A stretch of 64,000 nt of DNA from Mrakia gelida (lineage: Eukaryota > Basidiomycota > Tremellomycetes > Cystofilobasidiales > Mrakiaceae), in contig BRON01000022.1 of NCBI GenBank assembly GCA_024345305.1, positions 1 through 64,000 of the forward strand, read 5' to 3'. Position numbers and translations under genes: made by a program. Numbering within the stretch: position 1 is the stretch's first letter; each line of letters opens with the position of its first letter. This document shows positions 9,685 to 20,016 of the stretch, piece after piece. The notes below the pieces were generated by a model. That model worked only from the letters and a program-made list of their open reading frames with translations, searched no databases and had not been told where the DNA came from.

Positions 9685-12600
9685 TCTCAGTGGTCGGGAA
9701 TGCTTAGTAGAATCTCGGTTACTCTTCTTAGGGCTCGCTCTCACTTTTGGCACTTCTAGTTCTCGTGTCTTTTGGCTTTCTCTTCTGTTCTACCTTTACT
9801 CTCAAGAGCCCTACCCCTGTTTGTTTCTTGCTTTCCTCTCTCTCTCTTTTGCTCTCTGACCTTGCTCTCTGCGTATTGATATGACTATAGAACCCTAACC
9901 CTAACCCTAGCACCAGAGGAGGTCCCAAGGAGTTCGATCTCACCATCATCTCTTTGGCGACTGTGGAAGCAGAGCGAGCGACCCGCAACCTCTCCCCAGA
10001 GCGGGACGCGTCTGAGTGGAGGGAGGCGACACGAGGAATGCAGGCTGTACTGGAGGTGGCGATGAGGAAGAAGGTGGCCAAGTACGCAGGACGCGTCGCG
10101 GTCCCCTTTGTTCCGCTGGTGGTGTCGATCGGAGGTGGTTTGGAGGATGGGACGTTGAAGGCAATGAAGGAGTGGAGGGAGGTGATGAAGGACTCTCAGT
10201 GGTCGGGAATGCTTAGTAGAATCTCGGTTACTCTTCTTAGGGCTCGCTCTCACTTTTGGCACTTCTAGTTCTCGTGTCTTTTGGCTTTCTCTTCTGTTCT
10301 ACCTTTACTCTCAAGAGCCCTACCCCTGTTTGTTTCTTGCTTTCCTCTCTCTCTCTTTTGCTCTCTGACCTTGCTCTCTGCGTATTGATATGACTATAGA
10401 ACCCTAACCCTAACCCTAGCACCAGAGGAGGTCCCAAGGAGTTCGATCTCACCATCATCTCTTTGGCGACTGTGGAAGCAGAGCGAGCGACCCGCAACCT
10501 CTCCCCAGAGCGGGACGCGTCTGAGTGGAGGGAGGCGACACGAGGAATGCAGGCTGTACTGGAGGTGGCGATGAGGAAGAAGGTGGCCAAGTACGCAGGA
10601 CGCGTCGCGGTCCCCTTTGTTCCGCTGGTGGTGTCGATCGGAGGTGGTTTGGAGGATGGGACGTTGAAGGCAATGAAGGAGTGGAGGGAGGTGATGAAGG
10701 ACTCTCAGTGGTCGGGAATGCTTAGTAGAATCTCGGTTACTCTTCTTAGGGCTCGCTCTCACTTTTGGCACTTCTAGTTCTCGTGTCTTTTGGCTTTCTC
10801 TTCTGTTCTACCTTTACTCTCAAGAGCCCTACCCCTGTTTGTTTCTTGCTTTCCTCTCTCTCTCTTTTGCTCTCTGACCTTGCTCTCTGCGTATTGATAT
10901 GACTATAGAACCCTAACCCTGGCACTTCTAGTTCTCGTGTCTTTTGGCTTTCTCTTCTGTTCTACCTTTACTCTCAAGAGCCCTACCCCTGTTTGTTTCT
11001 TGCTTTCCTCTCTCTCTCTTTTGCTCTCTGACCTTGCTCTCTGCGTATTGATATGACTATAGAACCCTAACCCTAACCCTATAGAACCCTAACCCTAACC
11101 CTAAAGGTGGCCAAGTACGCAGGACGCGTCGCGGTCCCCTTTGTTCCGCTGGTGGTGTCGATCGGAGGTGGTTTGGAGGATGGGACGTTGAAGGCAATGA
11201 AGGAGTGGAGGGAGGTGATGAAGGACTCTCAGTGGTCGGGAATGCTTAGTAGAATCTCGGTTACTCTTCTTAGGGCTCGCTCTCACTTTTGGCACTTCTA
11301 GTTCTCGTGTCTTTTGGCTTTCTCTTCTGTTCTACCTTTACTCTCAAGAGCCCTACCCCTGTTTGTTTCTTGCTTTCCTCTCTCTCTCTTTTGCTCTCTG
11401 ACCTTGCTCTCTGCGTATTGATATGACTATAGAACCCTAACCCTAAATGGCGACACGAGGAATGCAGGCTGTACTGGAGGTGGCGATGAGGAAGAAGGTG
11501 GCCAAGTACGCAGGACGCGTCGCGGTCCCCTTTGTTCCGCTGGTGGTGTCGATCGGAGGTGGTTTGGAGGATGGGACGTTGAAGGCAATGAAGGAGTGGA
11601 GGGAGGTGATGAAGGACTCTCAGTGGTCGGGAATGCTTAGTAGAATCTCGGTTACTCTTCTTAGGGCTCGCTCTCACTTTTGGCACTTCTAGTTCTCGTG
11701 TCTTTTGGCTTTCTCTTCTGTTCTACCTTTACTCTCAAGAGCCCTACCCCTGTTTGTTTCTTGCTTTCCTCTCTCTCTCTTTTGCTCTCTGACCTTGCTC
11801 TCTGCGTATTGATATGACTATAGAACCCTAACCCTAACCCTAGCACCAGAGGAGGTCCCAAGGAGTTCGATCTCACCATCATCTCTTTGGCGACTGTGGA
11901 AGCAGAGCGAGCGACCCGCAACCTCTCCCCAGAGCGGGACGCGTCTGAGTGGAGGGAGGCGACACGAGGAATGCAGGCTGTACTGGAGGTGGCGATGAGG
12001 AAGAAGGTGGCCAAGTACGCAGGACGCGTCGCGGTCCCCTTTGTTCCGCTGGTGGTGTCGATCGGAGGTGGTTTGGAGGATGGGACGTTGAAGGCAATGA
12101 AGGAGTGGAGGGAGGTGATGAAGGACTCTCAGTGGTCGGGAATGCTTAGTAGAATCTCGGTTACTCTTCTTAGGGCTCGCTCTCACTTTTGGCACTTCTA
12201 GTTCTCGTGTCTTTTGGCTTTCTCTTCTGTTCTACCTTTACTCTCAAGAGCCCTACCCCTGTTTGTTTCTTGCTTTCCTCTCTCTCTCTTTTGCTCTCTG
12301 ACCTTGCTCTCTGCGTATTGATATGACTATAGAACCCTAACCCTAACCCTAGCACCAGAGGAGGTCCCAAGGAGTTCGATCTCACCATCATCTCTTTGGC
12401 GACTGTGGAAGCAGAGCGAGCGACCCGCAACCTCTCCCCAGAGCGGGACGCGTCTGAGTGGAGGGAGGCGACACGAGGAATGCAGGCTGTACTGGAGGTG
12501 GCGATGAGGAAGAAGGTGGCCAAGTACGCAGGACGCGTCGCGGTCCCCTTTGTTCCGCTGGTGGTGTCGATCGGAGGTGGTTTGGAGGATGGGACGTTGA

Positions 12601-14284
12601 AGGCAATGAAGGAGTGGAGGGAGGTGATGAAGGACTCTCAGTGGTCGGGAATGCTTAGTAGAATCTCGGTTACTCTTCTTAGGGCTCGCTCTCACTTTTG
12701 GCACTTCTAGTTCTCGTGTCTTTTGGCTTTCTCTTCTGTTCTACCTTTACTCTCAAGAGCCCTACCCCTGTTTGTTTCTTGCTTTCCTCTCTCTCTCTTT
12801 TGCTCTCTGACCTTGCTCTCTGCGTATTGATATGACTATAGAACCCTAACCCTAACCCTAGCACCAGAGGAGGTCCCAAGGAGTTCGATCTCACCATCAT
12901 CTCTTTGGCGACTGTGGAAGCAGAGCGAGCGACCCGCAACCTCTCCCCAGAGCGGGACGCGTCTGAGTGGAGGGAGGCGACACGAGGAATGCAGGCTGTA
13001 CTGGAGGTGGCGATGAGGAAGAAGGTGGCCAAGTACGCAGGACGCGTCGCGGTCCCCTTTGTTCCGCTGGTGGTGTCGATCGGAGGTGGTTTGGAGGATG
13101 GGACGTTGAAGGCAATGAAGGAGTGGAGGGAGGTGATGAAGGACTCTCAGTGGTCGGGAATGCTTAGTAGAATCTCGGTTACTCTTCTTAGGGCTCGCTC
13201 TCACTTTTGGCACTTCTAGTTCTCGTGCCTTTTGGCTTTCTCTTCTGTTCTACCTTTACTCTCAAGAGCCCTACCCCTGTTTGTTTCTTGCTTTCCTCTC
13301 TCTCTCTTTTGCTCTCTGACCTTGCTCTCTGCGTATTGATATGACTATAGAACCCTAACCCTGGCACTTCTAGTTCTCGTGTCTTTTGGCTTTCTCTTCT
13401 GTTCTACCTTTACTCTCAAGAGCCCTACCCCTGTTTGTTTCTTGCTTTCCTCTCTCTCTCTTTTGCTCTCTGACCTTGCTCTCTGCGTATTGATATGACT
13501 ATAGAACCCTAACCCTAACCCTATAGAACCCTAACCCTAACCCTAAAGGTGGCCAAGTACGCAGGACGCGTCGCGGTCCCCTTTGTTCCGCTGGTGGTGT
13601 CGATCGGAGGTGGTTTGGAGGATGGGACGTTGAAGGCAATGAAGGAGTGGAGGGAGGTGATGAAGGACTCTCAGTGGTCGGGAATGCTTAGTAGAATCTC
13701 GGTTACTCTTCTTAGGGCTCGCTCTCACTTTTGGCACTTCTAGTTCTCGTGTCTTTTGGCTTTCTCTTCTGTTCTACCTTTACTCTCAAGAGCCCTACCC
13801 CTGTTTGTTTCTTGCTTTCCTCTCTCTCTCTTTTGCTCTCTGACCTTGCTCTCTGCGTATTGATATGACTATAGAACCCTAACCCTAAATGGCGACACGA
13901 GGAATGCAGGCTGTACTGGAGGTGGCGATGAGGAAGAAGGTGGCCAAGTACGCAGGACGCGTCGCGGTCCCCTTTGTTCCGCTGGTGGTGTCGATCGGAG
14001 GTGGTTTGGAGGATGGGACGTTGAAGGCAATGAAGGAGTGGAGGGAGGTGATGAAGGACTCTCAGTGGTCGGGAATGCTTAGTAGAATCTCGGTTACTCT
14101 TCTTAGGGCTCGCTCTCACTTTTGGCACTTCTAGTTCTCGTGTCTTTTGGCTTTCTCTTCTGTTCTACCTTTACTCTCAAGAGCCCTACCCCTGTTTGTT
14201 TCTTGCTTTCCTCTCTCTCTCTTTTGCTCTCTGACCTTGCTCTCTGCGTATTGATATGACTATAGAACCCTAACCCTAACCCTG
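9680..14284 (+). mobile_element. Array of 5'-truncated CCCTAA-tailed retroelement units (subtelomeric type)
   Basis: Eleven further copies follow. The full unit is 509 bp (for example 9910-10418). It starts GCACCAGAGG, reads through an open frame (WREATRGMQAVLEVAMRKK ... VPFVPLVVSIGGGL ... ISVTLLRARSHFWHF, stop TAG), then about 120 bp of T/C-rich 3' UTR, then a tail of two to three CCCTAA repeats. ITS tails end near 9909, 10418, 10920, 11103, 11447, 11841, 12350, 12859, 13362, 13545, 13889 and 14284. Truncated copies start at different points (10921 GGCACTTC, 11104 AGGTGGCC, 11448 ATGGCGAC), always directly after telomere repeats. Constant 3' end, variable 5' end and a telomeric tail fit the 3' part of a telomere-targeted non-LTR element such as Cryptococcus Cnl1 or Magnaporthe MoTeRs. 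No reverse transcriptase is present here, so the class is inferred. Confidence 0.75.
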
Positions 14285-14820
14285 GTCAGGTCAGTTTCAC
14301 CTCTTTTCGACGCGTCCCTCCCCTCCCTCCGAAGCATCCCTTTTTCTAGAACGGAAGCAATAACGAACCTCGATCTCAACCAGCGCAACGAGAGGTAGCC
14401 GAGCGACCTCGATGCACGATTGAGCGGGCGTGATGTTGTCGAGGAAAACGAGGGAGGAAGGCGAGCAACCCGAACGATCATCAGTGCGGTCAGCTTGAGG
14501 CTCCCCAGAAGGAGACGAGATGTAGTGGAGGAGGAGTTCCACGAGCCTTAGTGTAGACTGAGTTTAATGCCGCGAGGTCGTCCATGTTCTTGAGGAAGAC
14601 GCGGCGAAAGGGAAGCGAGGAGGAAGGAGAGACGTATCGAGACTAACTGAGATCGTGCGTGTGTGTTGGAGGACGGAGGGCTGATGACGATGGTGCAACG
14701 CATCCGTTCCCGGGCAAAAGATATGGAGGGGCTGAAATTGCGAACGAAGGTGTGTATGGTAGGAGAGAAAGAGAGGGCGAGGGCGGTTGAGGCCGTTGAG
14801 GGAGAGGGGAGAAGGACAAC
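14285..14820. other. Right flank of the array; no gene recognised
   Basis: The array ends abruptly at CCCTAACCCT followed by GGTCAGGTCAG. Nothing in the next 500 bp has a convincing coding frame with splice sites. If the array grew at a chromosome end, this is the older, chromosome-internal side. Confidence 0.5.
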
Positions 14821-14829
14821 GCGTAGCAC

Positions 14830-15400
14830 AGGGTCAAGGGAGATGGCTATCAACCCGTCTTTGAGTCAGTCCTTGGTGTTGGAGCGTTCGGAGTCGTCTA
14901 CAAGGCAAGGGATCTGGCTCGGCCATCGCTAATTTATTACGGTTGGTCGCTTCCCCCGACCCTTACTGCTTGCCTTGCTCTCTCCCCTGGACTGCTCCGC
15001 CTCCCGTCTTCTCCCTTTCAGCCGTCAAACGTCTCAATAACACCGGCCTTGACATCCATCAGCGTCTTCTTCAGCGACGCGAGCTTTCCCTCCACCGACT
15101 CGCGTTCTCCCACCCGTCCGTCGTTTCTGTGCATCACGGCATCGAGACCCCCGCAATCGTTTACGTCGTATCGATTACCTTCCAAAAGGAAATCTCTCCA
15201 CTATGATCGCTGAGCAACAGAGATACACCTTCAACGACACTTTCATCACCACCGTCTTCCTTCATCTTGGACGCGGTCGAACACTGCCATGATCTACGGA
15301 TCTCCCACAGAAACCTTAAGCCGAAAATTCCTCTCCTCCCTCCGATGCGCAAAGCTTGTACTTACCTTGATATGAGGCCGCACGTCTCAACAGATCCAGG
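14830..15400 (+). pseudogene. Protein kinase relic (frameshifted, catalytic Asp lost)
   Basis: Exon 1 (to 14941) reads VFESVLGVGAFGVVYKARDL, a glycine-rich ATP loop. It joins in phase over an 80-bp intron (14942-15021, donor GTTGGT, acceptor CTTTCAG) to AVKRLNNTGLDIHQ, which supplies the VAIK-type lysine. The frame then shifts twice (near 15180 and 15265) to give GNLSTMIAEQQRYTFNDTF and DAVEHCHDLRISHRNLKP. The catalytic loop should be HRDLKPEN; here it is HRNLKPKI, so the catalytic aspartate is replaced by asparagine. No DFG segment follows. The pattern resembles fungal Ran1/Nrk-like Ser/Thr kinases. Dead by both frameshift and active-site loss. Confidence 0.8.
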
Positions 15401-15745
15401 CAGTCCGAATGCAAATTTACACTCGCAACAAAACAAGCGACAAGAACAACGGTACGCATACTGTAGCTGATTGGAGCAACAAACGCGACGAGCTGAACAA
15501 GTTCGCGAACCGCTAACATTGTCGAACCAGCAATCTTCGACTCGACTCTTCGGCCGACACGATTAAGTCGGGGTGCTCACTACACTGCCTACCTTCCAGG
15601 GTTAGGGCAACAGTTAGATCCTCACCACACTTCTTGAGGCATCTGCCCTGCCAACCTTTTTTGCCACACGTGATAACGCGCTACGTCTTGTCTGGTGATA
15701 CAGGTCGCTTAGAGATGTTTACACAGTGGAGGTGGTAGCTCTGGA

Positions 15746-17224
15746 CTACTGCCTGGTACCAATGATAATCCATCTTCTGGCCCCTCTATGAAGGATTGAA
15801 ACGACAGGCTGATTTTTTGCGCAAAGTACGAGTCGTCGTGAGAAGTATGTTCCGTTGTTGGAACGCAGGAGAAACATATTATTTGCATACACCGAGCTCC
15901 CCTCGCTGAACGTCAAGCCTGGCGTCTCCGTGGTCGGAAGATGGTTCGGCGAGGGAAGCGGTGGTGGGACGACGAAGGAGAATTCGAAGGAGGAGGTTCC
16001 GAAGGAGGTGGAGACTGCTGTGTCCCAGGATGGGTGGTTGGGTGTGAGGGTGAGATTGGGAGGACGAGGGGATGGAGGAGGAGGAGAGTCGGATGGATTC
16101 GAGGAATCGATTCTCTCGTTCGATGACCGAGGCGTTGAGGGTTTGGAGGGATGAGGACGATGCTGGATACCAGTTGTTCGCTGCTGAGGACGACGACGAT
16201 GAGGAGGAGGAAGCTCAGGAAGAAGGGGGCTGTTGTTGTTGGGGAGGAGAAGGAGGGAGTTGAAGTTGATGAGGAGTCGAGTTGGAACGCCGTCGAGGGA
16301 GACGGAGAGGGATCGTGCGTGGTGAGGATTGAGGGTGCACGGAGGACGAAGGACAGGTGTAGGATGCTGAGGGGAGGTGGTGGTACGAGGGAGCTGGGGA
16401 GGGTGAGGATTGAGTGGCCTGAGATCGAGGAAGTGATTGCGAGAGGAAGAAAGATGAAGAAAGAAGCAGAGAAGGTCAGCTGGATGAGAGATCACTTGCG
16501 TGAGGTTCGGGGAAGAGATGGATGAGATGGAGTTGAGGGTTCGAGGAGCTGCTCCAGAGGGAGGTTCATGAGGTAAATACCGAGCTGGAAAGAGGCTCCT
16601 ACGAGGCAAGGAAGGCAAGGTTGTCGAAGGAGGGAGGGGAGGAGGAGGGAGAGTGTGAGGTTCCGAGACCTGACGGCCTTCTCCTTGCTCTCGACTTCTT
16701 GCAGCTCCCTGCCTGCTAAAACCTTGAGCTGCTAGATCTTCTCGTCTTCCTAGACTCGAAGAGTAAAAAAACCCTTCTTCCCTAGCTCGTTCTCGAAGGA
16801 ACCTTCGTCCTCTTTCCCTCCCTCTCAGTCGATGTTCCTCCCTTGAGCTCCTCCTCCGCTCAGCTCCGTCCTCCTCCTTCCTCTCTTCTCGGCCCCCTCG
16901 AACCTTCCCTCTCGAGCTGGAACTCACTCTTTGTATACCGTAGTCTCCCTTCACCCTCTTCCTTCCTCTGGACATCGTCGTTTCTACTCTCTGTGTTTTT
17001 CCTCTGGTCGAGGACGAGGACGAGGAGGAGCATTTCGATGCCTCCGTGAGCTCGTCGAGCTCGAGGCTGATGCTGAAGGAGTAGGTCGATGCAGTTTCCG
17101 TGAGAGGTGATGTGGAAGAGGGTGTGGTGGTTGGGGGTAGAAGAGCGAGAGCGAGGAGGAAGTGGACATGGTTTGAACAAAGGGAAGGACGGTCGCGGTC
17201 AAAGGGAGAGAAGTCGGGCGTCAT
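15746..17224 (-). CDS. Long open frame, low-complexity hypothetical protein (doubtful)
   Basis: An ATG at 17224 opens a 492-codon frame without a stop. The product is rich in Ser, Pro, Arg and Glu. It has a charged stretch (REERKEEDGAERRRSSREE) in the middle, and its C-terminal third looks like translated purine/pyrimidine-biased DNA. Other frames on the same strand also contain coiled-coil-like text (GRELQEVESKEKAVRSR at about 16660-16720), so this may be a decayed coiled-coil gene rather than an intact one. No family recognised. Confidence 0.2.
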   Translation of the reverse strand: MTPDFSPFDRDRPSLCSNHVHFLLALALLPPTTTPSSTSPLTETASTYSFSISLELDELTEASKCSSSSSSSTRGKTQRVETTMSRGRKRVKGDYGIQRVSSSSRGKVRGGREERKEEDGAERRRSSREEHRLRGRERGRRFLRERAREEGFFYSSSLGRREDLAAQGFSRQGAARSREQGEGRQVSEPHTLPPPPLPPSTTLPSLPRRSLFPARYLPHEPPSGAAPRTLNSISSISSPNLTQVISHPADLLCFFLHLSSSRNHFLDLRPLNPHPPQLPRTTTSPQHPTPVLRPPCTLNPHHARSLSVSLDGVPTRLLINFNSLLLLPNNNSPLLPELPPPHRRRPQQRTTGIQHRPHPSKPSTPRSSNERIDSSNPSDSPPPPSPRPPNLTLTPNHPSWDTAVSTSFGTSSFEFSFVVPPPLPSPNHLPTTETPGLTFSEGSSVYANNMFLLRSNNGTYFSRRLVLCAKNQPVVSILHRGARRWIIIGTRQ

Positions 17225-17445
17225 TTGAATCGGTCAAACACTTGAGGAGCGAAAGAAATTCAACTTTGACATCGACAATGAGACATACTGCAAGGTTTTC
17301 CTTTCCATCTTTCTCTCTCTTCCACGATAGAATATAAATATTTCGGCAGCGGCAGCGGCCACCCCAGAAATCGTGCGCGGCGCCCCTCGCGCGCCGAGCT
17401 GTTCTTCTGCCCCCCCTCCTTTTCCTCTCCTCCTGTTCAACCTCC

Positions 17446-19062
17446 ATGGTCTCCTTCCCTCCCCTCCTCCTTCGACCCGCACGTCGCTTGCTACTCCTCT
17501 TCTTTCTCGTCCTCATCCTCCTTTACCTCCTCACCATCTCGTTTCCCATCGAATCCGACGTGATCGTCTCCGTTTCCTCCTCTCTCGCTCGTCTCGACCT
17601 CGAGCTTCCCCTCACCATACAGAGCCTTCTCGACCAAACCGTTCTTCCAAAGGAGATTCGAGTTTGTCTACCCATAGAGGAGGAGGAAGAAATCAAGACG
17701 AAGCTTAATAAACGAGGAGAGAGCTGGTATCGAGAAGAGGGGGGAAGAGTGAAGCTCGAGTTAGTGCAAGATCAAGGTCCAGGGTGAGTCACGTCTCTTG
17801 ACTTACCTCCCACCCTCCTTCACTCGAATGCTCAACAACGACGTGTTCCCGAACTCATCAACCCTCTCTACACCTCACCAGAACCAAATTCCTCCCCCTC
17901 CTCACCTCCCTCCTCACCCTCGCCTCCTCCCCCTCTCCGCTCTCATACCTAACGCAACCCCTCCTCATCCTCGACGACGACCACCTCTACTCCCCTCACC
18001 TGATCTCCACCCTCCTCCTCGCTCGTCAATCCGGACTCTACCCACCCAACGCCGTTCTGGGCCTGCGAGGATGGAGGATTCGGCAGGATCTGAAATGGGG
18101 GGTTTCGGGGGCGAAGGAGTATCAGAGGCATGTTGTTGAGGGGTGGAGGCTGGAAGATGGAGAGGCGTATAGAGTTGGGGTGCTGACTGCTAATGAGGTG
18201 AGTTCGCCGTTCCAGGAGCGCGAGAAAAAGAGACGCGACGCGTCGCGCGTCTTTGGTTCGAGCTCATCACCCTCCCTTTTGTCTCCCTCCCTTCCTCCCT
18301 TCGTCTCCCCTCCCCATTACTGCTTCCATTCTGGATGGGATGAAAATGCAGGGCTACCTCCTAACCCCCTCCCATTTCCTCCCGCCTCGATACCTCCTCC
18401 CCTCTTCCCTCAACTCTCCAAACCCACCGTTCCTCCCCTCCCTCGCTCCCATCCTCAACTACACCGGTGCTCCACTGGCAGCGAAGTTCGTGGATGATAT
18501 TTGGTTCGTCGCACTCGCACCTCCGCTACTTCCTCCTTCTCAAACCCAGCCCTAGCCCTGCCCATCTCACACAGACTGACTGGTTTCGTTTCGCGTCGCG
18601 CTTTGTTCTGGCCATCGTTGTTTTCAAAGGATGTCCCACCACCTCTCCGCTCTCCACCACCCGCGTTACATAATCCCCTTCCCCCACTCCCCCTCTTTGG
18701 ACATCACCGGCTCCCAGCACACCCTCGAAACGCATCTCGCTCGCTCGTTCCTTTCGCGAGGGGAAGCGAACGACGAAGTCCTGCTTTGGAGTGCTCGGAC
18801 GTGGCGGGATGAGGTAGCTGGTTGGGACGAAGAACGAGTGGACCTTGATGATTCAAAAGAAGGAGGGGGAGAGAAGAGGGATGGGCTGAGCTGGTTTGTG
18901 CTCCAGGAGAATGGAGGTGGGTTGGGAGAGGACGACGGGAAGGAGCCGAAATGGATTGGAGGAGGGAGGTGGGTTTGGAGGAGGATTGGGAAGTGGTTGA
19001 GGGGGTGGAGGGGGAGGGTTGGGTGTTTGATTTGGAGGGGGAGGTGGATTGGGTGGAGTTGA
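17446..19062 (+). CDS. Membrane-anchored glycosyltransferase-like protein (four exons)
   Basis: Exons 17446-17783, 17882-18197, 18352-18503 and 18630-19062 join in phase to 412 aa. Donors are GTGAGT, GTGAGT and the unusual GTTCGT. The N-terminus has a basic start and one hydrophobic segment (residues about 12-30), a type II signal anchor for the secretory pathway. The lumenal part opens DVIVSVSSSLARLD, continues with QSLLDQTVLPKEIRVCLP, GPGTKFLPLL and LLILDDDHLYSP, where DDD is a DXD-type metal/nucleotide-sugar site. It then has GLRGWRIR and FVDDIWMSHHLSALHHPRY, the late acidic pair seen in GT2-like folds. Family assignment is by motif pattern; the sugar donor is unknown. TATA-like ATATAAATA lies at about 17331-17339. 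It appears intact. Confidence 0.7.
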
Positions 19063-19289
19063 TGAGATGAGGTGTCGAAGGGAAGAGACAGGTGTGCGCG
19101 ACGTTCGACGCGTCTTCCGTCTCACAACAAGCAAGATACAACAGAGCGAGAAAGCTAACATGCAAAAGATCCAAGGAGATACTGTAGATAACTAAAAGTA
19201 GAACTAGAAAGAAGGGAGAAGGGAAGAGAGCACAGGCCAAACCGGAACCGAAACGAAACGAAAGAAACGCGACGAAAACGAAAACGAAA

Positions 19290-19936
19290 CTACTCCTCCA
19301 TCTCGACCTCCGCCGCCTCCTCCACCACCTTCGCCTTCTTCTTCCTTTTCTCCTCCGGTGCACCAGCAGCAGCCTCGTCCCCAGCCGTCCTCTTCAACTT
19401 CCTCTCCTCTCTTGCTTTATCTGGAGGAATAAGAGAGCCTGCGTGGTTTTCGCTGACTTCCTTCACTCTACCCTTGCTCTCTTCTCTAAGAAAATGCTTA
19501 AAAATGGACTCGGTTCACGATGAAGATCTCAGACTCACCTCGTAACGATGGCATGACTCTTCGTCTTTTCCTCCCTCTCCTCCTTCTTCTCGCCATCTGC
19601 TCAATCTTCCTCTTATCCTCACCCCAACCTCTTTTTCATCAACAAGCATCGTAATCACCACTCCGTCCTTCTTTTCCTTGCCGTCCTTTTTCTTGACCCA
19701 AGGAGTAACCTCTTTCAATAAAGGTTGAATCGTTGCATATCGACAAGTTGATCCCTCCAGGACGCACTCGTCTGCTCCGTCTCCTTTTGGGCTTCAAGCG
19801 TGTTTCCGAGGACGAGCCAAGGGGAGGGGTAGGCTCGAGCGGAGTGGTGAAGAGGTCCGTCGTAGGTATTGTCGATGGGGATGAGGTCATCTGAAGTGGA
19901 GAGGGAGGAACTCTGGGAGGAAGAATGCGTCAACAA
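19290..19936 (-). CDS. Hypothetical protein with lysine-rich C-terminus (model incomplete)
   Basis: The last exon ends at a TAG (19290-19292) and encodes a nuclear-signal-like tail (EEKRKKKAKVVEEAAEVEMEE). An upstream exon reads YATIQPLLKEVTPWVKKKDG ... VVITMLVDEKEVG and ends at a GTGAGG donor near 19630. A further piece reads DDLIPIDNTYDGPLHHSAR at about 19830-19900 in another frame. I could not join the last two without a shift, so an intron was missed or the gene is damaged. No family recognised. Confidence 0.35.
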
Positions 19937-20016
19937 TGATGTGCTTAGGTGAAAGATGAAGGCTGAATCAAACAGTTAACATAAGAATGAAAATGCGAGA
20001 CGCAATGCTCCTGCGC

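Noticed and set aside
9728..14128. Minus-strand frames of 117-138 codons in every tandem unit
   Set aside because: They run antisense through the CCCTAA tail and the T/C-rich UTR, and join unrelated units; the plus frame explains the coding texture better.
9680..14284. CRISPR-like or simple satellite interpretation of the tandem array
   Set aside because: Units are 509 bp with an ORF and telomeric tails and no spacers; the variable 5' ends after telomere repeats argue against a plain satellite.
15599..15608. GGGTTAGGGC, possible interstitial telomere repeat
   Set aside because: A single repeat only, with no adjoining unit.
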